A DNA stretch of 64,000 bases from Planococcus rifietoensis. Lineage in GTDB: Bacteria > Bacillota > Bacilli > Bacillales_A > Planococcaceae. Made by a program: the position numbers and the translations under genes. Position 1 is the stretch's first letter. Each line of letters opens with the position of its first letter. Under the pieces are notes generated by a model. It was not told where the DNA came from. It did no database searches and saw nothing but the letters and a program-made list of their open reading frames with translations. The stretch is taken from the NCBI RefSeq assembly GCF_001465795.2, contig NZ_CP013659.2, forward strand, positions 3,118,501 to 3,182,500, in the 5' to 3' direction. Positions 7,649-15,763 of this stretch are shown in pieces.

Positions 7649-9155
7649 TGTGCTCTCCCTCCCTTTTCGCGCCTGTGGCATAATGCATGATTTCTTCTTC
7701 GTTTGTCTCATCGCCCATAAACCTGGCCGTGATTTCCCCGTGGTACATAACGTTGATGACATGGCAGATCCTCAACACTTCAGGGGCTTCCGATGACAGG
7801 ATGATAATCGCTTTGCCCAGTTTTGCGAGTTCTAGGATTTCCTGATAGATTTCCTGTTTGGCGCCGACGTCGATGCCTTGTGTCGGGTTGTCGAAAATCA
7901 GGATATCGGTATCCGCTTCAAGCCATTTGGCGATGATCACTTTCTGCTGGTTGCCGCCGCTCAATTTGTCGATGGTGATGCGCGGATTGGCCACTTTGAT
8001 GTTCAAGGCTTTTTTATAGCTGCTAAACTTTTCCAGCTCCCGCTTGTCTTGGATGAAGCCCCATCGCTCAAAATTGCCCATCGATGACAAGCTCATATTG
8101 TGGACGACGCTCAAATCTTTGATGATGGCATTTTCTTTGCGGTCTTTTGGCACATAGCCCATGCCCGCTTGCAATGCCGTTCGCGGATGGGTGATTTTCA
8201 TCACTTTGCCTTTCACTTTGATGGTACCGGTGTATTTTTTGCGGTAGCCGAATAAACTCTCAAACAGCTCCGTCCGGCCATCTCCCGCAAGCCCGGTAAA
8301 TCCGACAATCTGGCCTTTTCGGACGGTAAAGTCGATGTCCTGGAATAAGCCAGGGCTGCTTAAGCGCTCGACTTCCAGTGCCATTTCGCCAAATTCGTGC
8401 TCATGGACAAAGCGCTCCTGTGAAATCGCTTTGCCGACCATCAGCTTGGTGATTTCCTCTAAATTCCCGCTCTGCATGTTATCCGTCTTCACCAGTTGGC
8501 CATCGCGCAGCACGGTATAGCGGTCGCATACCGCTTGAATTTCCTTTAATTTATGGGAAATATAAATGATCGACACGCCTGACTTCTTCAAGTTGCGCAT
8601 CAATTCGAACAGCCGGCCCACTTCATGTTCCGCGAGCGATGTCGTCGGCTCATCCATGATAATGAGCTGTGATTTATGCAGCAGCGCTTTGGAAATCTCG
8701 ATCAATTGCTTATAGGACGTGGCGAGATTGCGCACATATTCTTTCGGATTGAGAAACACGCCCAGTTCCGCCAAGATCTCACGCGTTTGGCGGCACATTT
8801 CTTCCACGTTCAAAAATCCGGCCTTGTTGCGAATTTCTGAACCTAGAAACATGTTTTCATACACTTTCAAATCGCCGACCATATTCAATTCCTGATGGAT
8901 AAAGCTGATGCCATGCGTCTGGGAAATATGCGGGTTCGCCATAGTTACTTGTTTGCCTTCAATGAAGATCTGCCCGCTGTCCGGTTGGTGGACGCCACCT
9001 AAAATATTCATCAGCGTCGATTTGCCGGCGCCGTTTTCCCCAAGCAAGGCATGAATCTCCCCTTTTTCCACTTCCAGCGTCACTTTCTTTAAAACCGGGA
9101 CGCCGTTAAATGATTTGTCGATTTGGTTCATCGCCACGAAAGGCTGCGAAGTCAT
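7641..9155 (-). CDS. ribose/inositol-type sugar ABC transporter, double ATP-binding protein
   Basis: A 504-residue RbsA-like protein with two fused ATPase domains. The first has Walker A GENGAGKST near residue 38 and Walker B LIIMDEP. The second has a divergent Walker A (GLAGDGRTE), LSGGNQQK and LIFDNPTQG, in which the usual DEP is DNP. Such degeneracy in the second half is normal for this family. It powers uptake through the permease encoded next, and it follows the binding-protein gene by 64 bp with a hairpin between. Confidence 0.92.
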   Translation of the reverse strand: MTSQPFVAMNQIDKSFNGVPVLKKVTLEVEKGEIHALLGENGAGKSTLMNILGGVHQPDSGQIFIEGKQVTMANPHISQTHGISFIHQELNMVGDLKVYENMFLGSEIRNKAGFLNVEEMCRQTREILAELGVFLNPKEYVRNLATSYKQLIEISKALLHKSQLIIMDEPTTSLAEHEVGRLFELMRNLKKSGVSIIYISHKLKEIQAVCDRYTVLRDGQLVKTDNMQSGNLEEITKLMVGKAISQERFVHEHEFGEMALEVERLSSPGLFQDIDFTVRKGQIVGFTGLAGDGRTELFESLFGYRKKYTGTIKVKGKVMKITHPRTALQAGMGYVPKDRKENAIIKDLSVVHNMSLSSMGNFERWGFIQDKRELEKFSSYKKALNIKVANPRITIDKLSGGNQQKVIIAKWLEADTDILIFDNPTQGIDVGAKQEIYQEILELAKLGKAIIILSSEAPEVLRICHVINVMYHGEITARFMGDETNEEEIMHYATGAKREGEHIG

Positions 9156-9180
9156 GTCTTAACCTCCTTATAGGAAAAGA

Positions 9181-9208
9181 GGAAATGCAATGGCTCCACT
9201 GCATTTCC
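9181..9208 (-). terminator. intercistronic hairpin between the binding-protein and ATPase genes
   Basis: GGAAATGCA pairs with TGCATTTCC around a 10-base loop and is followed by TCTTTTCC on the minus strand. It probably acts as a leaky terminator or 3' stabiliser that keeps binding-protein mRNA more abundant than the rest of the operon. This is inferred from position. Confidence 0.55.
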
Positions 9209-9219
9209 CGGCTATTGGC

Positions 9220-10200
9220 TTAGAATTTCGATTCCGGATCGTAATACTCATCCACGTTTTCTTTGGTCACTTGCGTCGCTTCCTTGACGACCATCGATTC
9301 AGCCGGTTCCTCGCCTTGCGCCAAATCGCCAGCGATCGTCACCGCATCTTCGACCATCGTCGGTGAATACAGGAACGTCGCTTTCATCAGCCCGTCGTTT
9401 TGGATGTCTTCGAATACGCCTTTCGCGCCGCCTGCCCCTGTGACGAATTGGATATCCGTGCGGCCTGCTTCTTTAATGGCCTGCATGACGCCTAATGCCA
9501 TGCCATCGTCTTGAGTGAAAACGGCATCGATTTCAGGGTTGGCCTGCAAAATGTTCTGCATGACTTCCAATGATTTTTCAGTGGAAAAGTCGCCGCTTTG
9601 TGAAGCGATGATTTCCATGCCTTCCTGTCCTTCAACTGCTTCTTTAAATCCGGCTCCACGCTGTTCCGTTACTGAACTTGGCGGCCCCGTGATTTCGACG
9701 ATTTTCCCTTCGCCATTCAATTGCTCGACGAAGTATTTGCCGGCATTGACGCCGATTCCTTCGTTATCCCCTTTGACGACCACTGTCGCTGCATCGTTTT
9801 CCAGTTCGCGGTCAACGATGACGAGCGGGATGCCTGCATCTTTGATCTTCTGGCCGACTGGGGTCAATGCTGCGGATTCAATCGGCAGCATGACGATGAC
9901 GTCCACGCCTTGTGCGATCAAATCATCCACGTCATTTGCTTGTTTGTTCGGATCTGCTGCGTTGGTCATGACGTAGTCAATGCCTTCTGATTCCTTCAAC
10001 TCCATCGCCTGTTTCTCGGCGCTATCGATCAAAGCCCCCATCCAGCCGTGCGTTGCCGAAGGAAGCGAAATGCCGATCGTCATATCTCCATCGCCTGAAC
10101 CTTCATCCGTTGAACCCGAACTTTCGTTTTCTGTGCTGCCACATGCCGCAAGTCCAAAAATCGTTACGAAAGACAATAAAATGAGCAATAGTTTTTTCAC
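9220..10200 (-). CDS. sugar ABC transporter substrate-binding lipoprotein (RbsB-like)
   Basis: A 326-residue family 1/type I binding protein for a pentose, inositol or similar sugar. A lipoprotein signal ends in a LAAC lipobox near residue 20, followed by a Ser/Gly/Glu-rich linker, then TIGISLPSATHGW as the first strand of the fold. The GTG at 10200 is preferred because AAGGGG lies eight bases upstream; the GTG at 10209 sits too close to that site. It is the first gene of the operon, just downstream of the palindromic operator at 10235-10252. Confidence 0.88.
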   Translation of the reverse strand: MKKLLLILLSFVTIFGLAACGSTENESSGSTDEGSGDGDMTIGISLPSATHGWMGALIDSAEKQAMELKESEGIDYVMTNAADPNKQANDVDDLIAQGVDVIVMLPIESAALTPVGQKIKDAGIPLVIVDRELENDAATVVVKGDNEGIGVNAGKYFVEQLNGEGKIVEITGPPSSVTEQRGAGFKEAVEGQEGMEIIASQSGDFSTEKSLEVMQNILQANPEIDAVFTQDDGMALGVMQAIKEAGRTDIQFVTGAGGAKGVFEDIQNDGLMKATFLYSPTMVEDAVTIAGDLAQGEEPAESMVVKEATQVTKENVDEYYDPESKF

Positions 10201-10234
10201 TTTATTCACCCCTTAGTTTTGTATGGATCCGTTA

Positions 10235-10252
10235 AATGTAATCGATTACATT
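10235..10252. promoter_or_regulatory. LacI-type operator before the sugar ABC operon
   Basis: The 18-bp perfect palindrome AATGTAATCGATTACATT lies 35 bp upstream of the binding-protein gene. The central CG within symmetric arms is typical for LacI/GalR regulators. Related sites occur on both sides of the adjacent lacI-type promoter region (11345-11362 and 11453-11468). Confidence 0.7.
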
Positions 10253-10314
10253 AATGTTCGGGACCAGCGTTCTTTCTCCCATCCCCATGATAAGCAAGCG
10301 CCGGTTTGAGCCCG

Positions 10315-11304
10315 TTAGCCGGTGGTCGATTCCCGGATGACCAGTTCATGGCCCAGTACTACGCTGTCGACGGTTTTCCCTTGGATCTTCTCGATCAGCA
10401 TACGCGCCGCGACCGTTCCCATTTTGTACATCGGCTGGGCGACGGTGGTCAATGCCGGATTGGTCATATTGGAGAAATCAATCTTGTCGAACCCGACAAC
10501 CGCGACATCGTTCGGCACGTGCAAACCGGCGGCGGTGATTTCTTTCAAGGCGCCGATCGCCAGTAAATCCGATACCGCAAAGACGGCAGTCGGCCGGTCT
10601 TCGAGGCGCAGTATTTTCTTCATCGCCATCTGTCCCTGCTCGAACCCGAGCTCATGCGTGTAGAAAATATAATCGCCATTCACCGGAATGTCGTGTTCAC
10701 GCAATGCCCGTTCATAGCCCATCCGCCGCTCCCTGGCATACAGGAATTTTTCATCGGAATTCATCAATGCGATTTTTTTGTGGCCGATCTGGATCAAATG
10801 CTTCACGGCGCGGTAAGACGCTTCCTCGCTGTCGATCGTGACATACGGGATGCCGATGCCGCCCCCGTATTCGCTGCACTGGATGATGGCGTAGTGTTCT
10901 GCGAGTTCTTTCAAGGTCTCGACATTCACTGCCGGGTCCATTGAAATGATGCCATCCGCCATTTTTTTGCGCACCAAATCGAAATAAATCTCCTCCTTTT
11001 CAGGCTTGGAATCCGTTTCGCATAGCAGGATGCTGTAATTCTGGCTGAGCGCCATATTCTCGATGCCTTTGATGATTTCAAAATAAAACGGGTTGGAGAT
11101 CGTCGGGATCAAGATCAGCACAATGCGGCTTTCCGAATTTCGTAAATTCCTGCCGAGCATGCTCGGCTCGTAATTCAAGTACTGGATCGCCTCCTCCACT
11201 TTCAGTTTCGTTTTGGCCGTTACTTTGTCGTGGCCGTTCAATACCCGGGATACCGTGGCGACTGAAACCCCTGCATGCTTCGCTACTTGTTGTATGTTTG
11301 CCAT
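10315..11304 (-). CDS. LacI-family transcriptional regulator of the sugar ABC operon
   Basis: A 329-residue repressor. The N-terminal helix-turn-helix reads IQQVAKHAGVSVATVSRVLN (residues 4-23), followed by a hinge helix and a type I periplasmic-binding-protein-like sensor domain. It lies directly upstream of the sugar ABC operon and divergent from the TIM-barrel gene. Operator-like palindromes flank it, so it probably controls both and itself. The effector is presumably the transported sugar or a derivative. Confidence 0.9.
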   Translation of the reverse strand: MANIQQVAKHAGVSVATVSRVLNGHDKVTAKTKLKVEEAIQYLNYEPSMLGRNLRNSESRIVLILIPTISNPFYFEIIKGIENMALSQNYSILLCETDSKPEKEEIYFDLVRKKMADGIISMDPAVNVETLKELAEHYAIIQCSEYGGGIGIPYVTIDSEEASYRAVKHLIQIGHKKIALMNSDEKFLYARERRMGYERALREHDIPVNGDYIFYTHELGFEQGQMAMKKILRLEDRPTAVFAVSDLLAIGALKEITAAGLHVPNDVAVVGFDKIDFSNMTNPALTTVAQPMYKMGTVAARMLIEKIQGKTVDSVVLGHELVIRESTTG

Positions 11305-11344
11305 ATGCTTTTCCTTCTTTCTGACGCGACACTTCTGCTGTGAA

Positions 11345-11362
11345 ATGAAATCGTTTACATTT
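11345..11362. promoter_or_regulatory. LacI-type operator upstream of the regulator gene
   Basis: ATGAAATCGTTTACATTT closely resembles the perfect palindrome at 10235-10252 and lies about 45 bp upstream of the regulator start, which fits autoregulation. Confidence 0.55.
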
Positions 11363-11452
11363 TCATCATAATTTGTTCAGAATTATCTGTCAATAACTAT
11401 TTTTATTGCGTAAAATATATTGATTTACGCCGTTTTATTCTATATGTTAAGA

Positions 11453-11468
11453 ATGTAACGGTTTACAT
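11453..11468. promoter_or_regulatory. LacI-type operator upstream of the TIM-barrel gene
   Basis: ATGTAACGGTTTACAT is a near-palindrome with the same arms as the site at 10235-10252. It lies about 40 bp before the start of the divergent gene, linking that gene to the same regulon. Confidence 0.6.
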
Positions 11469-11505
11469 GTCAGTATAATCTGAAAACTTGAATGGAGGGA
11501 TTTTC

Positions 11506-12474
11506 ATGAAATTGGGGGTTTTTACCGTCTTATTTTCTGATCGAAACTTTGAAGATATGCTGGCTTATGTGGCCTCAAAAGGCATTGAAGCGATCGAACT
11601 GGGCACCGGCGGATATCCGGGCGATGCCCATTGCAAATTGGACGAGCTGCTTGAAGACGGAGAAAAGCAGCAAGCTTTCCTGAAGCAAATCGACGACGCC
11701 GGCCTCTTCATCAGCGCGCTCAGCTGCCACGCCAATCCGCTGCATCCCCAAAAAGACATTTCCGGGGCGGCTGATGAGCTGCTCGTCAAGACGATGCAGC
11801 TCGCTTCGAAGCTCAAGGTGCCGGTCGTCAATACCTTCTCGGGCTGCCCGGGCGACCACGAGAACGCGTTGTACCCGAACTGGCCGGTCGCTGCCTGGCC
11901 GAACGATTTCCAGGAAGTGCTCGCCTGGCAATGGGAACAGAAATTGATTCCTTATTGGAAAGAAAAAAACGCCTTGGCCGAATCGCTTGGCGTCAAGATC
12001 GGCTTGGAGCTGCACGGCGGCTTTTCCGTCCATACGCCCGCGACCATGCTGCGCCTGCGTGAAGCATGCGGCCCGTATATCGGCGCGAACCTCGACCCGA
12101 GCCATATGTGGTGGCAAGGCATCGACCCGGTTGAAGCAATCAAGATTCTCGGGCGGGAAAACGCCATCCATCATTTCCACGCGAAAGACACCATCATCGA
12201 CCAGGAAAACACCAACCGCAACGGCTTGACCGATATGACCGACTACTCTGAGATGAAAGACCGCGCTTGGTATTTCCGCACCGTCGGATTCGGCCATGGG
12301 CAAAAAACTTGGGCTGACATCGTCAGCACCTTGCGCCTCTACGGCTATGATTACGTCGTCAGCATCGAGCATGAAGACGGCTTGATGTCGATCAACGAAG
12401 GCTTCACCAAAGCAGTGGAGAATTTGAAGCCGGTCATGGTCAAGGAATCGGTCGATGAGATGTGGTGGGTGTAG
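11506..12474 (+). CDS. sugar phosphate isomerase/epimerase family TIM-barrel protein
   Basis: A 322-residue protein of the xylose-isomerase-like AP-endonuclease 2 superfamily, related to IolE/IolH and similar epimerases. Metal-ligand motifs are visible: IGLELHGG, NLDPSHMWWQG, HHFHAKD and SIEHEDG. The ATG at 11506 is used because GGAGGGA lies five to six bases upstream. It is divergent from the LacI gene and shares an operator with the sugar ABC/Gfo-Idh operon. Together they look like a catabolic module for a cyclitol or rare sugar; the substrate is not known. Confidence 0.88.
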   Translation: MKLGVFTVLFSDRNFEDMLAYVASKGIEAIELGTGGYPGDAHCKLDELLEDGEKQQAFLKQIDDAGLFISALSCHANPLHPQKDISGAADELLVKTMQLASKLKVPVVNTFSGCPGDHENALYPNWPVAAWPNDFQEVLAWQWEQKLIPYWKEKNALAESLGVKIGLELHGGFSVHTPATMLRLREACGPYIGANLDPSHMWWQGIDPVEAIKILGRENAIHHFHAKDTIIDQENTNRNGLTDMTDYSEMKDRAWYFRTVGFGHGQKTWADIVSTLRLYGYDYVVSIEHEDGLMSINEGFTKAVENLKPVMVKESVDEMWWV

Positions 12475-12507
12475 CTTTAGGATGCATCCTGGCTTATCGT
12501 GCAATAG

Positions 12508-12542
12508 AAAGCGGGTCTCTTAAACGGAGCCCGCTTTTTTTT
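12508..12542 (+). terminator. intrinsic terminator of the TIM-barrel gene
   Basis: AAGCGGG and its complement CCCGCTT form a stem followed by eight T residues, about 35 bp after the stop codon. Confidence 0.85.
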
Positions 12543-12700
12543 GCGTCTTTCTTAATCAAATTCCCTTTTTCAACTCTCCTATTCTTCTATCAGTTGGGGC
12601 TGGGCATTGAGAAATCACTCCCGCCATTTCTTATTAAAACTATTCTGAAATATTTAATAATTATTAATTTCACAATCTTTTCCGTTCTTTCTATTTATTT

Positions 12701-12714
12701 ATTTCCCGGGAAAA
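12701..12714. promoter_or_regulatory. candidate Noc-binding site
   Basis: ATTTCCCGGGAAAA matches 13 of 14 bases of the Noc-binding consensus ATTTCCCGGGAAAT known from Bacillus subtilis. A noc gene is in this window at 61256-62119. The site is intergenic. Confidence 0.5.
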
Positions 12715-12747
12715 CTGCTTGTTCATGAGATTTTCATGAGTATTTAC

Positions 12748-12762
12748 TAGAAAGCGTTTACA
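12748..12762 (+). promoter_or_regulatory. candidate catabolite-responsive element (cre) upstream of ahpC
   Basis: TAGAAAGCGTTTACA matches the cre consensus WTGNAANCGNWNNCW at all but one position. It lies upstream of the -35 box of the ahpC promoter. Confidence 0.4.
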
Positions 12763-12776
12763 CCTCAGGGTTCTCT

Positions 12777-12830
12777 TTGACAAAATCTCCGTTTCATATG
12801 ACAATGGAAATAGAATTAGAATTATTATAA
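12777..12830 (+). promoter_or_regulatory. ahpC promoter with PerR box
   Basis: TTGACA (12777-12782) and GACAAT (12800-12805) are 17 bp apart. Just downstream, TTAGAATTATTATAA (12816-12830) matches the 15-bp PerR box TTATAATNATTATAA with one mismatch. Its position near the start of transcription suits repression that is relieved by peroxide. Confidence 0.75.
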
Positions 12831-12929
12831 TCAGATAACGATATTAATTGAAGCCACCACTTCGATTATTTTTTTTTTGGCGTTATCGGTTATGGTCATT
12901 CTAAAAAACATTCAGGAGGTAATTATTCT

Positions 12930-13499
12930 ATGTCTTTGATCGGAAAAGAAATCCAACCATTTAACGCGTCAGCTTACCAGGCGGCGAGCGGCGAATTTAT
13001 CGAGGTCACGGAACAAAACATGAAAGGCCAATGGAGCGTCGTATGCTTCTACCCAGCAGATTTCACGTTCGTTTGCCCAACTGAACTTGAGGACCTCCAA
13101 AGCCAATACGCAACATTGAAAGAGCTTGGCGTGGAAGTATACTCTGTTTCTACAGACACTCACTTCACCCACAAAGCTTGGCACGACCACTCAGATGCAA
13201 TCGGCAAAATCGAATACACCATGATCGGCGATCCGTCGCAGCGCATTTCACGCGGATTCGATGTTCTTAATGAAGAAGAAGGCCTTGCACAGCGCGGCAC
13301 ATTCATCGTTGACCCAGAAGGCATTGTCCAAGCTGCAGAAATCAACGCAGACGGCATCGGCCGTGACGCAAGCACGCTTGTCGGCAAAATCAAAGCAGCA
13401 CAATACGTGCGCAACAACCCAGGCGAAGTATGCCCGGCTAAATGGGAAGAAGGCGGCGACACATTGAAGCCAAGCCTTGACCTCGTAGGCAAAATTTAA
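12930..13499 (+). CDS. ahpC: alkyl hydroperoxide reductase, peroxiredoxin subunit C
   Basis: A 189-residue typical 2-Cys peroxiredoxin that reduces H2O2 and organic hydroperoxides in the cytosol. The peroxidatic Cys is in FVCPTE (residue 49) and the resolving Cys in GEVCPAKW (residue 168). The start has an AGGAGGT site nine bases upstream. It is followed at once by ahpF, its reductase. A PerR box precedes it after a ~100-base leader. Confidence 0.97.
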   Translation: MSLIGKEIQPFNASAYQAASGEFIEVTEQNMKGQWSVVCFYPADFTFVCPTELEDLQSQYATLKELGVEVYSVSTDTHFTHKAWHDHSDAIGKIEYTMIGDPSQRISRGFDVLNEEEGLAQRGTFIVDPEGIVQAAEINADGIGRDASTLVGKIKAAQYVRNNPGEVCPAKWEEGGDTLKPSLDLVGKI

Positions 13500-13512
13500 G
13501 GGAGTTTTGACA

Positions 13513-15060
13513 ATGATACTAGATGCGCAAATCAAATCTCAATTAGAGCAATACTTGCAGCTATTGGAAGGCGACGTGCTGCTCCAAGTGAGCGCCGGAT
13601 CCGATAAGGTATCAACAGATATGATCGACTTGGTAGAAGAACTGTCTGCCATGTCTCCGCGCATTCAAATGGAGCGCACGAAGCTTGAGAGAACCCCAAG
13701 CTTCAGCGTCACCCGTCCTGGAGAAGAAATCGGCATCACATTCGCTGGCATCCCGCTCGGCCATGAGTTTACGTCGCTCGTCCTTGCCCTATTGCAAGTG
13801 AGCGGACGCACGCCCAAAGCCGACGCGAAAACAATGGATCAGATCAAAGCGCTCGAAGGCACTTACCATTTCGAATCCTATATCAGCCTGAGCTGCCAGA
13901 ACTGCCCGGAAGTCGTGCAATCCCTTAATTTGATGAGCGTCCTTAACCCGAACATCACGCACACGATGATCGACGGCGCTGCCTTCAAAGAAGAAGTCGA
14001 ACGCAAAGACATCATGGCTGTTCCGACGGTATTTCTAAACGGCGAATCGTTCGCAAGCGGACGCATGTCGCTTGAAGAATTGCTCGCGAAACTCGGCAGC
14101 GCGCCGGATGCATCCGAATTCGAAGGCAAAGAGCCATTTGACGTGCTCGTTGTCGGCGGCGGCCCGGCCGGTGCCAGCGCAGCGATCTATGCGGCGCGTA
14201 AAGGCATCCGCACAGGCATTGTCGCGGAGCGCTTCGGCGGCCAGGTGATGGATACCTTAAGCATCGAGAACTTCGTTAGCGTCAAGCACACAGAAGGCCC
14301 GAAATTTGCGGCAAGCCTCGAAGAGCATGTGAAGGAATACGATATCGAGCTGATGAACTTGCAGCGTGCGAAACGCTTGGAGAAAAAAGAGCTGTTCGAG
14401 CTTGAACTCGAAAACGGCGCTGTCGTCAAAGGCAAGACCGTCATTCTTTCAACAGGTGCCCGCTGGCGCAATATCGGCGTTCCTGGCGAAGAGGAATTCA
14501 AGAACAAAGGCGTGGCGTATTGCCCGCATTGCGACGGTCCGTTATTTGCCGGCAAAGACGTCGCGGTGATCGGCGGCGGCAATTCCGGCGTCGAAGCGGC
14601 GATCGACCTTGCAGGCATCACGAATCACGTGACGGTGCTGGAATACAACGCAGAGCTTAAAGCGGATTCCGTTTTGCAGGACCGCCTGAAGAGCCTGCCA
14701 AACGTCACGGTGCTGACGAATGCACGCACACAGGAAATTACCGGCACCGATAAAGTGAACGGCCTTTCCTATATCGACCTTCAAACCGGCGAAGAAAAGC
14801 ATGTCGAACTATCCGGCGTCTTCGTCCAAATCGGCCTCGTGCCAAACACCGACTGGCTCGGTGACTTCGTCGAGCGCACAGCGCACGGCGAGATCGTCAT
14901 CGACCAGCGCGGCGCAACGAATATGCCGGGCGTGTTTGCGGCAGGCGACTGCACGAACATCCCGTACAAACAGATCATCATTTCGATGGGCTCTGGCGCA
15001 ACGGCTTCACTGAGCGCGTTCGACCACCTTATCCGAAGCGATATCCCTGTTTTAGTGTAA
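13513..15060 (+). CDS. ahpF: alkyl hydroperoxide reductase subunit F (NADH-dependent disulfide reductase)
   Basis: A 515-residue flavoprotein that re-reduces AhpC with NADH. The N-terminal thioredoxin-like domain carries CQNC (Cys 128 and 131). An FAD motif GGGPAG is near residue 217, the active redox pair CPHC near 340 and an NADH-binding GGGNSG shortly after. The ATG at 13513 is preferred over a TTG at 13507 because the AAGGGAG site then has normal spacing. Thirteen bp separate it from ahpC, so both are one operon. Confidence 0.97.
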   Translation: MILDAQIKSQLEQYLQLLEGDVLLQVSAGSDKVSTDMIDLVEELSAMSPRIQMERTKLERTPSFSVTRPGEEIGITFAGIPLGHEFTSLVLALLQVSGRTPKADAKTMDQIKALEGTYHFESYISLSCQNCPEVVQSLNLMSVLNPNITHTMIDGAAFKEEVERKDIMAVPTVFLNGESFASGRMSLEELLAKLGSAPDASEFEGKEPFDVLVVGGGPAGASAAIYAARKGIRTGIVAERFGGQVMDTLSIENFVSVKHTEGPKFAASLEEHVKEYDIELMNLQRAKRLEKKELFELELENGAVVKGKTVILSTGARWRNIGVPGEEEFKNKGVAYCPHCDGPLFAGKDVAVIGGGNSGVEAAIDLAGITNHVTVLEYNAELKADSVLQDRLKSLPNVTVLTNARTQEITGTDKVNGLSYIDLQTGEEKHVELSGVFVQIGLVPNTDWLGDFVERTAHGEIVIDQRGATNMPGVFAAGDCTNIPYKQIIISMGSGATASLSAFDHLIRSDIPVLV

Positions 15061-15066
15061 TAAAGA

Positions 15067-15108
15067 CAAAAGGACTGCGAAGAGACTTTTCTCTTCGCAG
15101 TCCTTTTA
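15067..15108. terminator. bidirectional intrinsic terminator between ahpF and the deaminase gene
   Basis: AAAAGGACTGCGAAGAGA pairs with its complement and has A/T runs on both sides, so it can serve both convergent genes. Confidence 0.85.
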
Positions 15109-15115
15109 TATGTGC

Positions 15116-15598
15116 TTATTGTTTCGCTTCATGCAAGCGCCGGTGAAGCTGGTGCACTTGTTCCGCGAGATCCGGTACTGGCCCGTCGACGTTCGGGGCT
15201 TTCAGTATTTCCGGGATGGACAAGTTGCGGACAGGTGAAGGCTCAGCACCGAGCTCTTGCATCCATTCGCCCAATTGCTTCGACGAACTCGCGTAGACGA
15301 TGCGGCCGAGCCCAACCCAGCCATGCGCCGCCGCGCACATCGGGCAATGCTCGCCTGACGTATAGACAGTCGCTGCCGCACGTTGATCCAGTGCCATGTG
15401 TTCCGCCGCCCAGCGCGCAATCGCAAATTCGGGATGCTGCGTATGGTCGCCTGATGCTACGTGGTTATGGTCTTCGAACAGCACCTCTCCCTGTGCCGAT
15501 ACGAGAACTGAACCAAACGGCTCGTCGCCTTTTTCAAGTGCCTGTTCAGCGAGTTCGACACAACGCTTCAAATGTTTTAAATCGGTTTCAGTGATCAT
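15116..15598 (-). CDS. nucleoside/nucleobase deaminase (guanine deaminase-like)
   Basis: A 160-residue cytidine-deaminase-fold enzyme. The zinc-binding set is visible as HPE (residues 55-57, the Glu being the proton shuttle) and SGEHCPMC, where the two Cys bind zinc. Length and motifs fit the small cytosolic deaminases that act on guanine or related bases, but the motif HPE, not HAE, and the divergent C-terminus prevent a firm substrate call. It stands alone between the ahp operon terminator and the beta-glucosidase operon. Confidence 0.82.
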   Translation of the reverse strand: MITETDLKHLKRCVELAEQALEKGDEPFGSVLVSAQGEVLFEDHNHVASGDHTQHPEFAIARWAAEHMALDQRAAATVYTSGEHCPMCAAAHGWVGLGRIVYASSSKQLGEWMQELGAEPSPVRNLSIPEILKAPNVDGPVPDLAEQVHQLHRRLHEAKQ

Positions 15599-15727
15599 AG
15601 TGGCCCTCCTTTAAATGCTTCTCATCCAGTATATCCCACCTGCATAAAAATTCCGATTTACCCGGCTCTTGCTTAAACATGCGCTTCATTTTCAAATTAT
15701 AAAATGAAAGCTCCAGACCACATAAAC

Positions 15728-15761
15728 AAGCCCCTTATGAAAAAATCCATAAGGGGCTTAA
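15728..15761 (-). terminator. intrinsic terminator of the beta-glucosidase operon
   Basis: AAGCCCCTTAT pairs with its complement around an AT-rich loop, directly after the GH1 stop codon on the minus strand, with a T-rich tail (TTGTTTAT). Confidence 0.75.
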
Positions 15762-15763
15762 AA

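Noticed and set aside
14187..14621. Long minus-strand frames inside ahpF, and similar antisense frames in other GC-rich genes (e.g. 11575-12504)
   Set aside because: Antisense shadows of clear coding sequences; Ser/Pro/Arg-rich or otherwise without recognisable domains.
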